Shown here in pieces: positions 24,946-35,650 of a stretch of DNA of 64,000 bases. The stretch spans positions 310,001 through 374,000 of the forward strand of contig NZ_CP177163.1 of the NCBI RefSeq assembly GCF_046736075.1. Reading direction: 5' to 3'. Below the pieces are notes generated by a model. The model worked only from the letters and a program-made list of their open reading frames with translations, was not told the DNA's origin and did not search any database. Origin of the DNA: Stenotrophomonas sp046736075. GTDB taxonomy: Bacteria > Pseudomonadota > Gammaproteobacteria > Xanthomonadales > Xanthomonadaceae. Each line of letters starts with the position of its first letter. The stretch's first letter is position 1. A program made the translations under genes and the position numbers.

Positions 24946-25563
24946 CTAGCGCTGCAGCGCACGCGCGCAGAATGTGCTCGACGGGGAGACCCCGTTCAAT
25001 CCCTGGTAGCGCTCGCAGCAGCAGAACGCGTTCACCATCTCGCGTCCGATCGGATCGTCGAAGCGGATCTGTGCATGCCGCAACAACGCGGAGACGGCAG
25101 GACGTCCGTCATCGGCAAGAATGCGGTCTGCCGCATCGGCCGCGATGGCCATCTCCAGCACCCGGGTGTCATGCGTGCGGCGCGCACCATCGCCATCGCT
25201 GGTGATGACGTCCACGCGCAGATGAAACACGAACGCAGGCCGCACGCCGGCGGGCGGCGTCCGCACCACCTTTTCCAGGATGCGTGCCACATCCTCGCAG
25301 AACGCGTGGAACGTGGCCTGGGCATCATGCCCACCCTTCCTCAGCACCAGCGTGGCCTGCGGCGTGGGGACGGCATCGTGATACGCGACGGACACCAGGT
25401 CGCGACTCCCCCTGCGCAGCCGCGCCTCCACCACCGCACACGCGGCACCGCCCCCTGCAGCCACCGCGGCATCCGCCCGCGCGCGACGCAGCAGCAGAAT
25501 GACCACGCTCGCACCAGCGATGCCGAGCACGAACGCAACCACCGTCGCCACCTCCACCTGCAT
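24946..25563 (-). CDS. Hypothetical protein with one N-terminal membrane segment
   Basis: The 205-residue product has a single hydrophobic segment at residues 5-25 (VATVVAFVLGIAGASVVILLL) followed by an Arg/Ala-rich linker and a cytosolic or periplasmic domain with many charged residues, ending in a cysteine-rich NAFCCCERY stretch. It is not recognised. The inner ATG is used because it begins directly before the membrane segment and has GGAGCAGGG upstream. Confidence 0.6.
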   Translation of the reverse strand: MQVEVATVVAFVLGIAGASVVILLLRRARADAAVAAGGGAACAVVEARLRRGSRDLVSVAYHDAVPTPQATLVLRKGGHDAQATFHAFCEDVARILEKVVRTPPAGVRPAFVFHLRVDVITSDGDGARRTHDTRVLEMAIAADAADRILADDGRPAVSALLRHAQIRFDDPIGREMVNAFCCCERYQGLNGVSPSSTFCARALQR

Positions 25564-25784
25564 TGCCCTGCTCCACCGCCAACGATCACAAGCGGCGGAT
25601 TCTAGGCCACGCACGCGCGCGCATTACGCCGTTGGACAGGAAGCGCGTGCCAGACTGCACTGGGCCATGCAGCGGCGGGCCGTTCCGTCGGCAGCGGCGT
25701 TTCCGCGCGACGTCGTGATTGGCTCACAACGTCCTTGAACACGCGTTGCCCGTACACCGCCCTATCCGGAGAAAGTGTTACTTC

Positions 25785-26501
25785 ATGCGCCTGCTTGCCC
25801 TGTTCGTCCTTCTGTTCTTCTCCATGCCCGCTGCCGCAGAACTGGTCACCGTGGCCGGCACCATCCGCCAGGATCCGCACGACCGCAGCAAATGGACGTT
25901 CATCCAGGATGAGCGCCACACCAATCTCGGTTTCGCGCCCGCCATCCAGGCCCGCGGCACGGACCTGGTGCTGACCTTCTCGCCCACGTTCAAGCGCGTG
26001 GTCTCCTTCATCGCCGCGCCCGACGAAACGATGGCATCGCAGATGGGCGTGTCGGTCGGCTCATCGGTGGACACCGACGCGGTCGCCATCCGCCTGTCCG
26101 TCACCCAGGCCATCACCGGCCAGGTGTGGTGGGACAAGGGCTGGCACCACGTGGCAAGCAACCTGACCGACGGCGAGAAGGTGCAGCCCGTACCGACCTT
26201 CACCGGCTCGACCTTGCTGGTCAGCCACGACGACCTGCCCAGCACCGGCCTGCAGCTCACGCCGTGGACGCGGGACGGCAAGGTGGTGCCCTACGTTCCG
26301 GCGGTAAGGCTGTCCACCAAGAACAGCTTCAGCATGTCCTTCCTCGACGGCAGCGGCTTCGCATCGACGCCCAACAACCGCATGGCATTCACCTATAGCA
26401 AGGTGGTGTCTTCCCCGGTGCGCGTGGACGACAAGGAAGGCTCGTTCGGCCTGCCGCTGTTCAGCGGCAACATCTGGATGATCGGCGTCATCGAGCGGTG
26501 A
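25785..26501 (+). CDS. Secreted hypothetical protein
   Basis: The 238-residue product has a signal peptide (LLALFVLLFFSMPAAAE). The mature region is beta-rich with repeated Thr/Ser-Val patterns and no cysteines or catalytic motif that I recognise. A GGAGAAAG site lies upstream of the ATG. It is convergent with a DUF4189-like gene. The 221 bp upstream holds no other gene. Confidence 0.65.
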   Translation: MRLLALFVLLFFSMPAAAELVTVAGTIRQDPHDRSKWTFIQDERHTNLGFAPAIQARGTDLVLTFSPTFKRVVSFIAAPDETMASQMGVSVGSSVDTDAVAIRLSVTQAITGQVWWDKGWHHVASNLTDGEKVQPVPTFTGSTLLVSHDDLPSTGLQLTPWTRDGKVVPYVPAVRLSTKNSFSMSFLDGSGFASTPNNRMAFTYSKVVSSPVRVDDKEGSFGLPLFSGNIWMIGVIER

Positions 26502-26507
26502 CCTGCT

Positions 26508-26945
26508 TCACGGCATCGCCGGGCCCGGCGGCGGCGGTGGCGGATACGGATGTGTCAGCGGGTGTACCGTTCCCTGCACCGGCACGATCTCGCGCCAGGC
26601 GATGGCCAGCGCACAGTCATTGGCCACGCGGCGGCACATGGCAGCGGCCTTGCGACGGGCCGCATCGTCGCTCTTTTCCGACAAGGCCACGCCGACGGCC
26701 ACTGTGCCGGTATAGATGGCCGAGTACCCCGATGCAGCCGTACTCATCTGTTCGCGGCAGTTCGGCGAACCGCGCACACACCCAGCCAGCGCATCCTGTA
26801 GTGCGTTGCTGACCGAGCGTTTGTTCATCGCGTACCCGAACGCACCGTTGCCAGGGTCGTAGAACACCGCCGACGCCGCCGACGCCATGCCCGGCGCACC
26901 TACGCCCAGCGCCAGCACGACCGCCCACATCCGTCCATACCGCAT
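26508..26945 (-). CDS. DUF4189-like secreted protein
   Basis: The 145-residue product has a signal peptide (MWAVVLALGVGAPGMASAAS). The mature domain has the pattern of DUF4189: GAFGYAMNKRSVSNALQDALAGC, then NCREQM, then a region ending in ANDCALAIAW. A proline run near the C-terminus (HPYPPPPPPG) is probably unstructured. Function of the family is unknown; members are periplasmic or secreted. Confidence 0.65.
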   Translation of the reverse strand: MRYGRMWAVVLALGVGAPGMASAASAVFYDPGNGAFGYAMNKRSVSNALQDALAGCVRGSPNCREQMSTAASGYSAIYTGTVAVGVALSEKSDDAARRKAAAMCRRVANDCALAIAWREIVPVQGTVHPLTHPYPPPPPPGPAMP

Positions 26946-27033
26946 CCGTGCACTCCGTCCGTTCGTTTGATGCGGAAGTATCCCAGAGCCGCGCGCGATG
27001 TGCAGCCGGTGCCGCTGCGCATCGTGTCGGCGC

Positions 27034-28887
27034 TCACACCAACCGCAGCACCGGCTGTCCGCCCTGCATCGCCTGCCGCTGCGTCTGCGCCACCGCCGCA
27101 TCCACGCGGAACCCGGCCACGGTCTGCAGCAGTTGGGACGCCTGCTCCTCCATGCTGCGCGCTGCCGCCGATGCTTCCTCGACCAGCGCCGCATTCTGCT
27201 GGGTGCCCTCGTCGATATGCTCCACGGCGCGGTTGATCTGCTGGATGCCTTCGCTCTGCTGCTGGGCGGCGGCACTGATATCGCTCATCAACGCGCTGAC
27301 CCGCTTCACGTTGACCACGATTTCCGTCATCGTCCGCCCGGCGCTCTCGACCTGTGCGGTACCGGCGCCGACCTTCTCCACCGAGTCGCCGATCAGCTGC
27401 TTGATTTCCTTGGCCGCGTCGGCCGAGCGCTGCGACAGCGAGCGGATCTCCGAGGCGACCACGGCAAAACCGCGGCCATGCTCACCGGCCCGCGCCGCTT
27501 CCACGGCCGCGTTGAGCGCGAGAATGTTGGTCTGGAACGCGATGCCGTCGATCACCCCGATGATGTCGACGATGCGCCGCGACGAGTCATTGATCAGCGC
27601 CATCGTCGCCACCACTTCGTGCACTACGTGCCCGCCCTGGTCGGCAACATCGACCGCGCCGCTGGCCAGCTCGCTGGCCTGGCGGGCGTTGTCGGCCGTG
27701 CGCTGCACGGTCGCGGTCAGCCCCTTCATCGACACGGCGGTTTCCTCCAGCGACGCGGCCTGCTGTTCGGTGCGCACCGACAGGTCGCTGTTGCCTTCGG
27801 CGATCTCGCTGGCACCGACCGCAATGGTGTCGGCAGCGAACTTGATCTGCCCGATGATCGAGGCCATCGCCTCGACCAGCGCGTTGATGCCCTCGCACAG
27901 CTCGGCGATCGGGCCGCTCTTGTCGGTCGTGGGAATGTGGCCGGTGAGGTCCCCGTCCTGGGCCGCCGCCACCACTTCGCGGGTCTGCGCCACCGCCTGC
28001 TCCAGCGCGAGGCTGGCGCGCACCTGCGCGGTGACGTCGGTGGCGTACTTGACCACTTTGAACGGCCGGCCGTTCATGTCGAAGATCGGGTTGTACGAGG
28101 CCTGGATCCACACCTCGCGCCCATCGCGCCCGAGCCGCTTGTACTGGCCGGCATCGAACTCGCCCCGCCCCAGCTTCTCCCAGAAGCGCTGGTACTCGTC
28201 GCTCTGCCGGTAGGCGGTCTCGGCGAACATCGAATGGTGCTGGCCGCGCACCTCTTCCAGCCGGTAACCCATCACGGCCAGGAAGTTCTCGTTGGCGGCA
28301 AGAATGCGCCCGTCCATGCTGAACTCGATCACGGCCTGGGATTTGCTGATGGCCGCCAGCTGGCCGGCGAAATCGGCCGCCTGGAACTTCTGCGCGGTGA
28401 TGTCGGTGGCGAACTTCACCACTTTGTAGGGCCGGCCGTTGCTGTCGAAGACCGGGTTGTACGACGCCTGGATCCAGATCTCGCGCCCGCCTTTGCCAAC
28501 CCGGCGATACTGGCCGGCGTCGAACTCGCCCCGGCCGAGCTTGGCCCAGAACGCCCGGTACGCCTCGCTCTGTGCCTGCGCCGGGTCGACGAACAGCGAG
28601 TGGTGCCGGCCCTGGATCTCCGCCAGGGAGTAGCCCAGCGTCTGCAGGAAGTTCTCGTTGGCCTCCAGGATGGTGCCATCCAGATCGAACTCGATCACCG
28701 CCTGCACGCGGTGCAGCGCGGCAATCTGCGCCTCCAGCGCCGACTGGTGGCGCGCCGCCGCGCCGGAGGTGGCCTCCGCGCGGCTGCGGCGGGCGCTGAA
28801 CAGGCCGCGCAGAGCGCGCCAGGGCGAATCGACGGCGGTGACCGACAGCGGTGCCGGCACCGGCGTATGCAAGCCTGAAGTAAACAT
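27034..28887 (-). CDS. Soluble PAS-PAS methyl-accepting chemotaxis protein (BdlA-like)
   Basis: The 617-residue protein has no membrane segment. Two tandem PAS domains (about residues 60-175 and 180-295) share long identical blocks such as ANENFL and LGRGEFDAGQY, indicating an internal duplication. A short HAMP-like stretch and a full MCP signalling domain follow, with the conserved tip GIAFQTNILALNAAVEAARAG. PAS-PAS-MCP soluble receptors include P. aeruginosa BdlA, which controls biofilm dispersal, and haem- or FAD-linked Aer types. The next gene upstream is a diguanylate cyclase, which fits a link between redox or energy sensing and cyclic-di-GMP. Confidence 0.88.
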   Translation of the reverse strand: MFTSGLHTPVPAPLSVTAVDSPWRALRGLFSARRSRAEATSGAAARHQSALEAQIAALHRVQAVIEFDLDGTILEANENFLQTLGYSLAEIQGRHHSLFVDPAQAQSEAYRAFWAKLGRGEFDAGQYRRVGKGGREIWIQASYNPVFDSNGRPYKVVKFATDITAQKFQAADFAGQLAAISKSQAVIEFSMDGRILAANENFLAVMGYRLEEVRGQHHSMFAETAYRQSDEYQRFWEKLGRGEFDAGQYKRLGRDGREVWIQASYNPIFDMNGRPFKVVKYATDVTAQVRASLALEQAVAQTREVVAAAQDGDLTGHIPTTDKSGPIAELCEGINALVEAMASIIGQIKFAADTIAVGASEIAEGNSDLSVRTEQQAASLEETAVSMKGLTATVQRTADNARQASELASGAVDVADQGGHVVHEVVATMALINDSSRRIVDIIGVIDGIAFQTNILALNAAVEAARAGEHGRGFAVVASEIRSLSQRSADAAKEIKQLIGDSVEKVGAGTAQVESAGRTMTEIVVNVKRVSALMSDISAAAQQQSEGIQQINRAVEHIDEGTQQNAALVEEASAAARSMEEQASQLLQTVAGFRVDAAVAQTQRQAMQGGQPVLRLV

Positions 28888-29147
28888 CGTATGACCTCGT
28901 GTCCGTTAAGCGATGGCGACGCCGGACGGGATGCCCGGCGCGGGTAATCAGCTGGCTTGGGACGCACGAACTTCGTCAGTGGAACTGACGCGACTTCCAG
29001 TGGCATTGCACGGCCAGGGGGTCGGCCGGGTGATTCTGTCGATCAGATGGCTGCCAGGTCGCCCCTGCCATGCAGGGGCAACTCCGACCGATATAGCGGC
29101 CCTGGGCGGGGAACCTTTAGGGTGACCGATCAATCGGCATGGATGGC

Positions 29148-31340
29148 TCAGCCCTCCCCGGCCTCGCTGGTATCGCCGCTGTCGAGCGGGTCGAACGGCC
29201 CCTCGCCCAGCGCCTCCACCTGCACATTGTCGCGCCCGGCGGCTTTGGCCCGGTAACACTGTGCATCGGCAGCCGCCACGGCATCGTCCACGCTCATGCC
29301 GCCGCTCAGGGCCGCGATGCCGATGCTGGCCCCCACCACCAGACGCTCCCGATCCCACGGAATGGACAGCGCCCGAACCGTGTCGAGCAGATCGCTGGCG
29401 ATGCGTCGCGCGCGTTTGAGCGAGCAGCCCGCCAGGATCACCGCGAACTCGTCGCCGCCCAGCCGGGCGACGATGTCCGAATCGCGCACACCGTGGCGCA
29501 GCAGGCTGGCCACTGCCCACAGCACGGCATCGCCGGCGAGGTGGCCATGCGTGTCGTTGACCGGCTTGAAGTGGTCCAGATCGATATACATGAGCGAGGC
29601 CTGCTGGCCGGTGCGGGCCACGCGGGTGATCGCCTGCTGCAGGTGTGCTTCGAAACCGCGGCGGTTGCTCAGTTCGGTCAACGGATCGACCTCGGCCAGG
29701 TGCCGCGCTTCGCGCTGGCGGGCGCGCTGCTGGGTGACGTCGCGGATCACCCACACCGCCCCACTGATCTCACCCGCCTCGCCACGCAACCAGGCGCGGG
29801 TGAGGTCCACCGGCACCCGCTGGGCACCCACCGCCAACAGCAGGTCCGAGTGCAGGTCCACGGCATTGCTGTCCGGGTCCATGAGCACGGCCAGATCCAG
29901 CGGCGACCGCGGCGCGTATTCGGTGGTCAGCTCCATCAGCTCGGTCATCCGCCCGCCGGTAAGGGCGTCGGCACCTGCGCCGGCCAGGGCCCGGGTCGCG
30001 GCGGCGTTGGCGTACTGGACGGTGCCCTGCAGATCCAGGGTCAGCACCATGTCGGCCACCGCATCCAGGGTGATGCGCGTGCGCTGTTCGGACTCGCGCA
30101 GCTGCTGGCCACTCTGGCGCTGGGCGGTGACGTCCTGGATCTGCGACACGAAATGCAGCGGCGCGCCATTCTCCGCGCGCACCAGCGAGACCGACAGCCG
30201 GCCCCAGACGATGTTGCCCGCCTTGCCGAGGTAGCGTTTGTCCATGTGGTAATGGTCGCGGCGGCCAGCCAGCAGGTCGCCGACCAGGGCCAGGTCGGCG
30301 TGCAGGTCGTCGGGGTGGGTCAGGGTCTGGAAGTCGATCTGCAGCAGTTCGGCGCGGGTGTAGCCGAGGATGCCGCAGAGCGCGTCGTTGACGTCCAGCC
30401 AGCGCCCTTCCAGCGACACCAGCGCCATGCCGAGCGCGGCCGAGGAGAAGGCGCCGGCGAACTTCTCGGCCGCCACGTACGCCTGCTCGCGGATCGCCAG
30501 CAGCGGCGTGATGTCCACCGCCATCCCCACATAACCGATCCGCGAGCCCCCGGCACAATCCAGCGGACTGATCGACAGGCGCACCTGGCGGCGCTCGCCG
30601 TCCTTGCGCACGAACGTCCACTGGTGCGACCAGGTGCCCTGTGACGCGCGGGCGGTGAGGGCTTCGAAAATGGTCGGCAACGGGGCGCCGTCGGCCACAT
30701 CCTGCTGCAGGTAGGCGTGCATTTCCGCCGCATCGTGGAACAGCCCGGGGTTGACCCGGCCGATCACGTCCTCGGCGCTGTAGCCCAGCAGTTTCTGCGC
30801 GCCGGTGTTGAACAGATTCACCACGCCATCGACGTCGGTGGCGATCACCGCAACTTCGTCGGAGGCATCCACCACGGCCTGCAGGCGCTGGCGCATGTTG
30901 GCTGCGTCCTGGCGGGCGTTCTGCAGGTCGGTGACATCGGCGTGCGCACCGGCCATCCACACCGGCAGGCCCTGCGCATCCCATTCGTAGATGCGCCCGC
31001 GGTCCTGCACCCAGATCCAGTGCCCGTCCTTGTGGCGCATCCGGCACAGGCTCTCGAAGCGCGGTGAGCGCCCTTCCAGGTGCTCCTTCAGCAGCGCGTT
31101 GGAGCTGGCCAGGTCGTCGGGATGGACCAGCCGGAAGAAGGTCTCCGGGGTGATCGGGGCCAGCTCCTCGCGGGTGTAGCCGACGATGCCGGCCCAGCGT
31201 TCGTTGACCCGCATCTGCCCGGTCTGGATGTTCCATTCCCAGGTACCGACGGCGATGCCGTCGATGATCTTCTCCATCCGGCGGTGCTGGTCGGACAGAT
31301 CATCCGGCAGGGGCGAAGGACCCGCGGGTTCACGGCTCAT
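29148..31340 (-). CDS. Multi-PAS diguanylate cyclase
   Basis: The 730-residue protein has four PAS/PAC repeats (about residues 20-140, 150-270, 285-400 and 415-540) and a C-terminal GGDEF domain. The active site is intact (RLGGDEFAVIL), and an RxxD inhibitory site (RDSD) lies five residues upstream, so the enzyme should make cyclic-di-GMP and be inhibited by it. No EAL domain and no membrane segment are present. The start is the ATG at 31340 with GGGGG upstream; an in-frame extension of 45 residues is low-complexity. About 260 bp separate it from the chemoreceptor gene downstream, and nothing else is seen there. Confidence 0.9.
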   Translation of the reverse strand: MSREPAGPSPLPDDLSDQHRRMEKIIDGIAVGTWEWNIQTGQMRVNERWAGIVGYTREELAPITPETFFRLVHPDDLASSNALLKEHLEGRSPRFESLCRMRHKDGHWIWVQDRGRIYEWDAQGLPVWMAGAHADVTDLQNARQDAANMRQRLQAVVDASDEVAVIATDVDGVVNLFNTGAQKLLGYSAEDVIGRVNPGLFHDAAEMHAYLQQDVADGAPLPTIFEALTARASQGTWSHQWTFVRKDGERRQVRLSISPLDCAGGSRIGYVGMAVDITPLLAIREQAYVAAEKFAGAFSSAALGMALVSLEGRWLDVNDALCGILGYTRAELLQIDFQTLTHPDDLHADLALVGDLLAGRRDHYHMDKRYLGKAGNIVWGRLSVSLVRAENGAPLHFVSQIQDVTAQRQSGQQLRESEQRTRITLDAVADMVLTLDLQGTVQYANAAATRALAGAGADALTGGRMTELMELTTEYAPRSPLDLAVLMDPDSNAVDLHSDLLLAVGAQRVPVDLTRAWLRGEAGEISGAVWVIRDVTQQRARQREARHLAEVDPLTELSNRRGFEAHLQQAITRVARTGQQASLMYIDLDHFKPVNDTHGHLAGDAVLWAVASLLRHGVRDSDIVARLGGDEFAVILAGCSLKRARRIASDLLDTVRALSIPWDRERLVVGASIGIAALSGGMSVDDAVAAADAQCYRAKAAGRDNVQVEALGEGPFDPLDSGDTSEAGEG

Positions 31341-31636
31341 GGCGGCCCCCGACGGTGCACTGCCGACGCGGCAGGCGCGCGCGTGGCCCGGGCGTCTGCC
31401 CGGCCGTACGCCCTGTTCCTGGTATCCGCCATGTCCCCTCCCCGCGACCGCGCGCCACGCCGTGCGGCCATTCAACGGGAAGTGTGCTTAAACCGGAGTC
31501 AAACCAGAAGTACCCCGCCACACCGGCCGCCCCCGTCCGCCCCCGCGCTGCCATCCGGCGCAGCCCGGCAGTGGCCGGCAGCAGGCAAAAACAGGGCTGC
31601 GCGGCCGCGATGCCGCCCTGCACGGGCGGCTGATGG
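31341..31636. other. Intergenic region between tex and the diguanylate cyclase
   Basis: About 300 bp without a supported gene. It should hold the promoter of the diguanylate cyclase; TTTGACTCCGGTTTAAGC on the minus strand near 31486-31503 is the only promoter-like stretch, and its -10 is unclear. The rest is GC-rich with small inverted repeats. Confidence 0.4.
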
Positions 31637-31668
31637 GCGGGGCGGCACCGCGACCGGCGCCGCCCCGC
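31637..31668 (-). terminator. GC-rich hairpin downstream of tex
   Basis: GCGGGGCGGC and GCCGCCCCGC form a 10-bp stem around a 12-base loop, starting seven bases after the tex stop codon. There is no T-run, so it is either a weak terminator or an RNA-stabilising hairpin. Confidence 0.4.
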
Positions 31669-31674
31669 GGACCC

Positions 31675-34041
<2,367 letters not shown>

Positions 34042-34152
34042 TGCTTCCGGCCGGAGCCGCTTTGCGGAAAACCCGATTGTGGCAATGCACGGCGGCGGGG
34101 GAAACCCGTTGACAGCCGCCGCCTAACCTGTCGCCGACGCGCAGCGGGTGGG

Positions 34153-34171
34153 TGCCGGCCAGTGGCCGGCA
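34153..34171. repeat. REP-like palindrome
   Basis: TGCCGGCC-AGT-GGCCGGCA forms a perfect 8-bp stem, between the end of the small gene at 34176 and the start of tex. It has the same stem as the GTAG-headed element at 39421 but lacks the GTAG head, so it is a degenerate relative. Confidence 0.55.
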
Positions 34172-34175
34172 CGCC

Positions 34176-34391
34176 TCAGCGGTAATGCTGCGCCGCGCGC
34201 ACCTTCACCGATTCGTCCAGCAGCGATTCCAACGCCATCACCCGCACCTTGCCCACGCCCTGCAGTTCCATGAACCGCTCGGTGTAGATCTCCGGCCCCT
34301 CGGCCGTTTCGGCGCGGGATTTGCTGAAGCCGTGGGGCACCAGGCCCTTGTCGCCATCCTTGCTACCACCGACATAAAGAACAATTGCCAT
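34176..34391 (-). CDS. Small hypothetical protein
   Basis: The 71-residue product (MAIVLYVGGSKDGDKGL and onward) has a beta-strand start and an amphipathic C-terminal helix. GGAGGA is placed nine bases before the ATG, stronger than most sites in this window, and an AT-rich segment upstream (34440-34550) probably carries its promoter. It is not recognised. The signals suggest high expression. Confidence 0.65.
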   Translation of the reverse strand: MAIVLYVGGSKDGDKGLVPHGFSKSRAETAEGPEIYTERFMELQGVGKVRVMALESLLDESVKVRAAQHYR

Positions 34392-34562
34392 GTGATGTAC
34401 TCCTCCAAAAAGCATCGTGCATGTCCAACAGCGTGCAGCTTACCGCGCCGAACCTGACTGATACGTCATTCAGCGTAATAACCTTTGTTTGCATGCAGAT
34501 GACGTCGCGTTACCGACGTTTTACTTACATGGATTTAACGTCCCGCTAACACGGCGCGCCAC

Positions 34563-35030
34563 TCACGGCCACCAGCCGCGCCCGGTCATCGCGTACACGT
34601 CGGCGGCCCGTTCGAAGGGATTGCGCGCGCTGACGCCGCCGCACAGCAGGTATACCGGCAGGTACAACGGGCCCAGCACCATGTACTGGTAGACATGCGC
34701 ACGCTCGTGGTCGTGCAGCCCGATCACCGGCTCGGTGCAGTGGCCGGCCTGGTGCGCATAGGTACGGCACGGCACGTCCAGCACCGGGCCGGTGTGCAGA
34801 ATGACGTTGCCCAGGGTGATCGCCCCGCCCGGCCCCCACGGCCAGTCACGGAACACCACCGCGCGGTCGCGTGCATTCCACGACGGACGCGCGCCCGCCA
34901 CCATGCCGAGCAGGCCACCGAGCAGACCGATCAGGGTGTTGGGCGCGGTCCAGAGCGCGCCCAGCCCCTGCAGGACGCGCAGCGCCAGCGGCGGCAGGAT
35001 CAATCGGCCTCGTTGGGGATCAGCAGCCAC
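34563..35030 (-). CDS. Small membrane protein with HExxH metallopeptidase motif
   Basis: The 155-residue protein has hydrophobic segments near residues 13-45 and 118-132. Between them is HDHERAHVYQY, whose His108-Glu109-x-x-His112 is a zinc-peptidase HExxH motif. A further acidic residue, Glu140 in NPFERAADVYA, lies 28 residues on, as expected for a gluzincin-type third ligand. It is not assigned to a named family. The GTG start overlaps the pspC-like gene by 31 bases, suggesting coupled expression; a shorter start is possible. Protease activity is an inference. Confidence 0.6.
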   Translation of the reverse strand: MAADPQRGRLILPPLALRVLQGLGALWTAPNTLIGLLGGLLGMVAGARPSWNARDRAVVFRDWPWGPGGAITLGNVILHTGPVLDVPCRTYAHQAGHCTEPVIGLHDHERAHVYQYMVLGPLYLPVYLLCGGVSARNPFERAADVYAMTGRGWWP

Positions 35031-35203
35031 AGGATGAGGTACACCAGGATGCCGGGGAAGGCGGCCGAGGCCAGCGACACCACCACGAACACGATCCGCA
35101 GCAGCGTCGGGCTCCAGCCGAAGCGGTGCGCGATGCCGCCCATGACGCCCGCGATCATGCGGTCGTTGAGCGAGCGCGACAGCGTGCGGGGCGTGGCGTT
35201 CAT
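35000..35203 (-). CDS. PspC-domain membrane protein
   Basis: The 67-residue protein matches the PspC domain: RMIAGVMGGIAHRFGWSPTLLRIVFVV and one membrane segment (VVSLASAAFPGILVYLILWLLIP). PspC takes part in the phage-shock response to inner-membrane stress, but stand-alone short versions like this are common and their role is less clear. It overlaps the HExxH protein gene downstream. Confidence 0.85.
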   Translation of the reverse strand: MNATPRTLSRSLNDRMIAGVMGGIAHRFGWSPTLLRIVFVVVSLASAAFPGILVYLILWLLIPNEAD

Positions 35204-35278
35204 GGCAGGCTCCTCCAGCGGTGTAAGGGGAATGCTAGCGCGGGCCGGTGTGTATGCGGCGCATTCGGCACCCGATGG

Positions 35279-35650
35279 TCAGCCGCCGCGCAGCGCCTTG
35301 AGCCGCGCGCCGAACCACGCGGCGGCGGTCTGCTCGGGCTGGCCCGGGCAGGCGATCCGGTACGGCTTGCCGCTCATGCTGCTCTGGCTGGCGGCCCGTT
35401 CGATGAACTGCTCGGCCGTATCCACCTTGTCCTTCCTGAGCAGGTAGTCGTACTTGCGCTGCAGGTGCGCGCGCGCCTCGGCTGCGTCATGCCAGCTGCC
35501 GTTGCGCTGGAAGCGACACGACGAACCGTCGAGTGCCCCGATCAGCGCGGTGATCTCGCGGCGTGCCGTCTCGTTGGGCGCGGCCGCGAGATCGCCGGCC
35601 GCGGCAAGCAGTGCCACCACCAGTGCCATCGTCCATCGGGAGTGGGTCAT
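35279..35650 (-). CDS. DUF5329-type secreted protein
   Basis: The 123-residue product has a signal peptide (WTMALVVALLAAAGDLAAA). The mature domain has ALIGALDGSSCRFQRNGSWHDAAEARAHL and ends with SGKPYRIACPGQ, the two-cysteine pattern of DUF5329. Function unknown. Its ATG overlaps the stop of phaC (ATGA), so it is translated with the PHA synthase genes, which is unusual for a periplasmic protein. Confidence 0.72.
   Translation of the reverse strand: MTHSRWTMALVVALLAAAGDLAAAPNETARREITALIGALDGSSCRFQRNGSWHDAAEARAHLQRKYDYLLRKDKVDTAEQFIERAASQSSMSGKPYRIACPGQPEQTAAAWFGARLKALRGG

Noticed and set aside
23841..27000. Genomic island inserted at tRNA-Leu
   Set aside because: The small unknown genes after the tRNA are suggestive, but no integrase and no repeat of the tRNA 3' end were seen, and GC content is similar to the neighbours.
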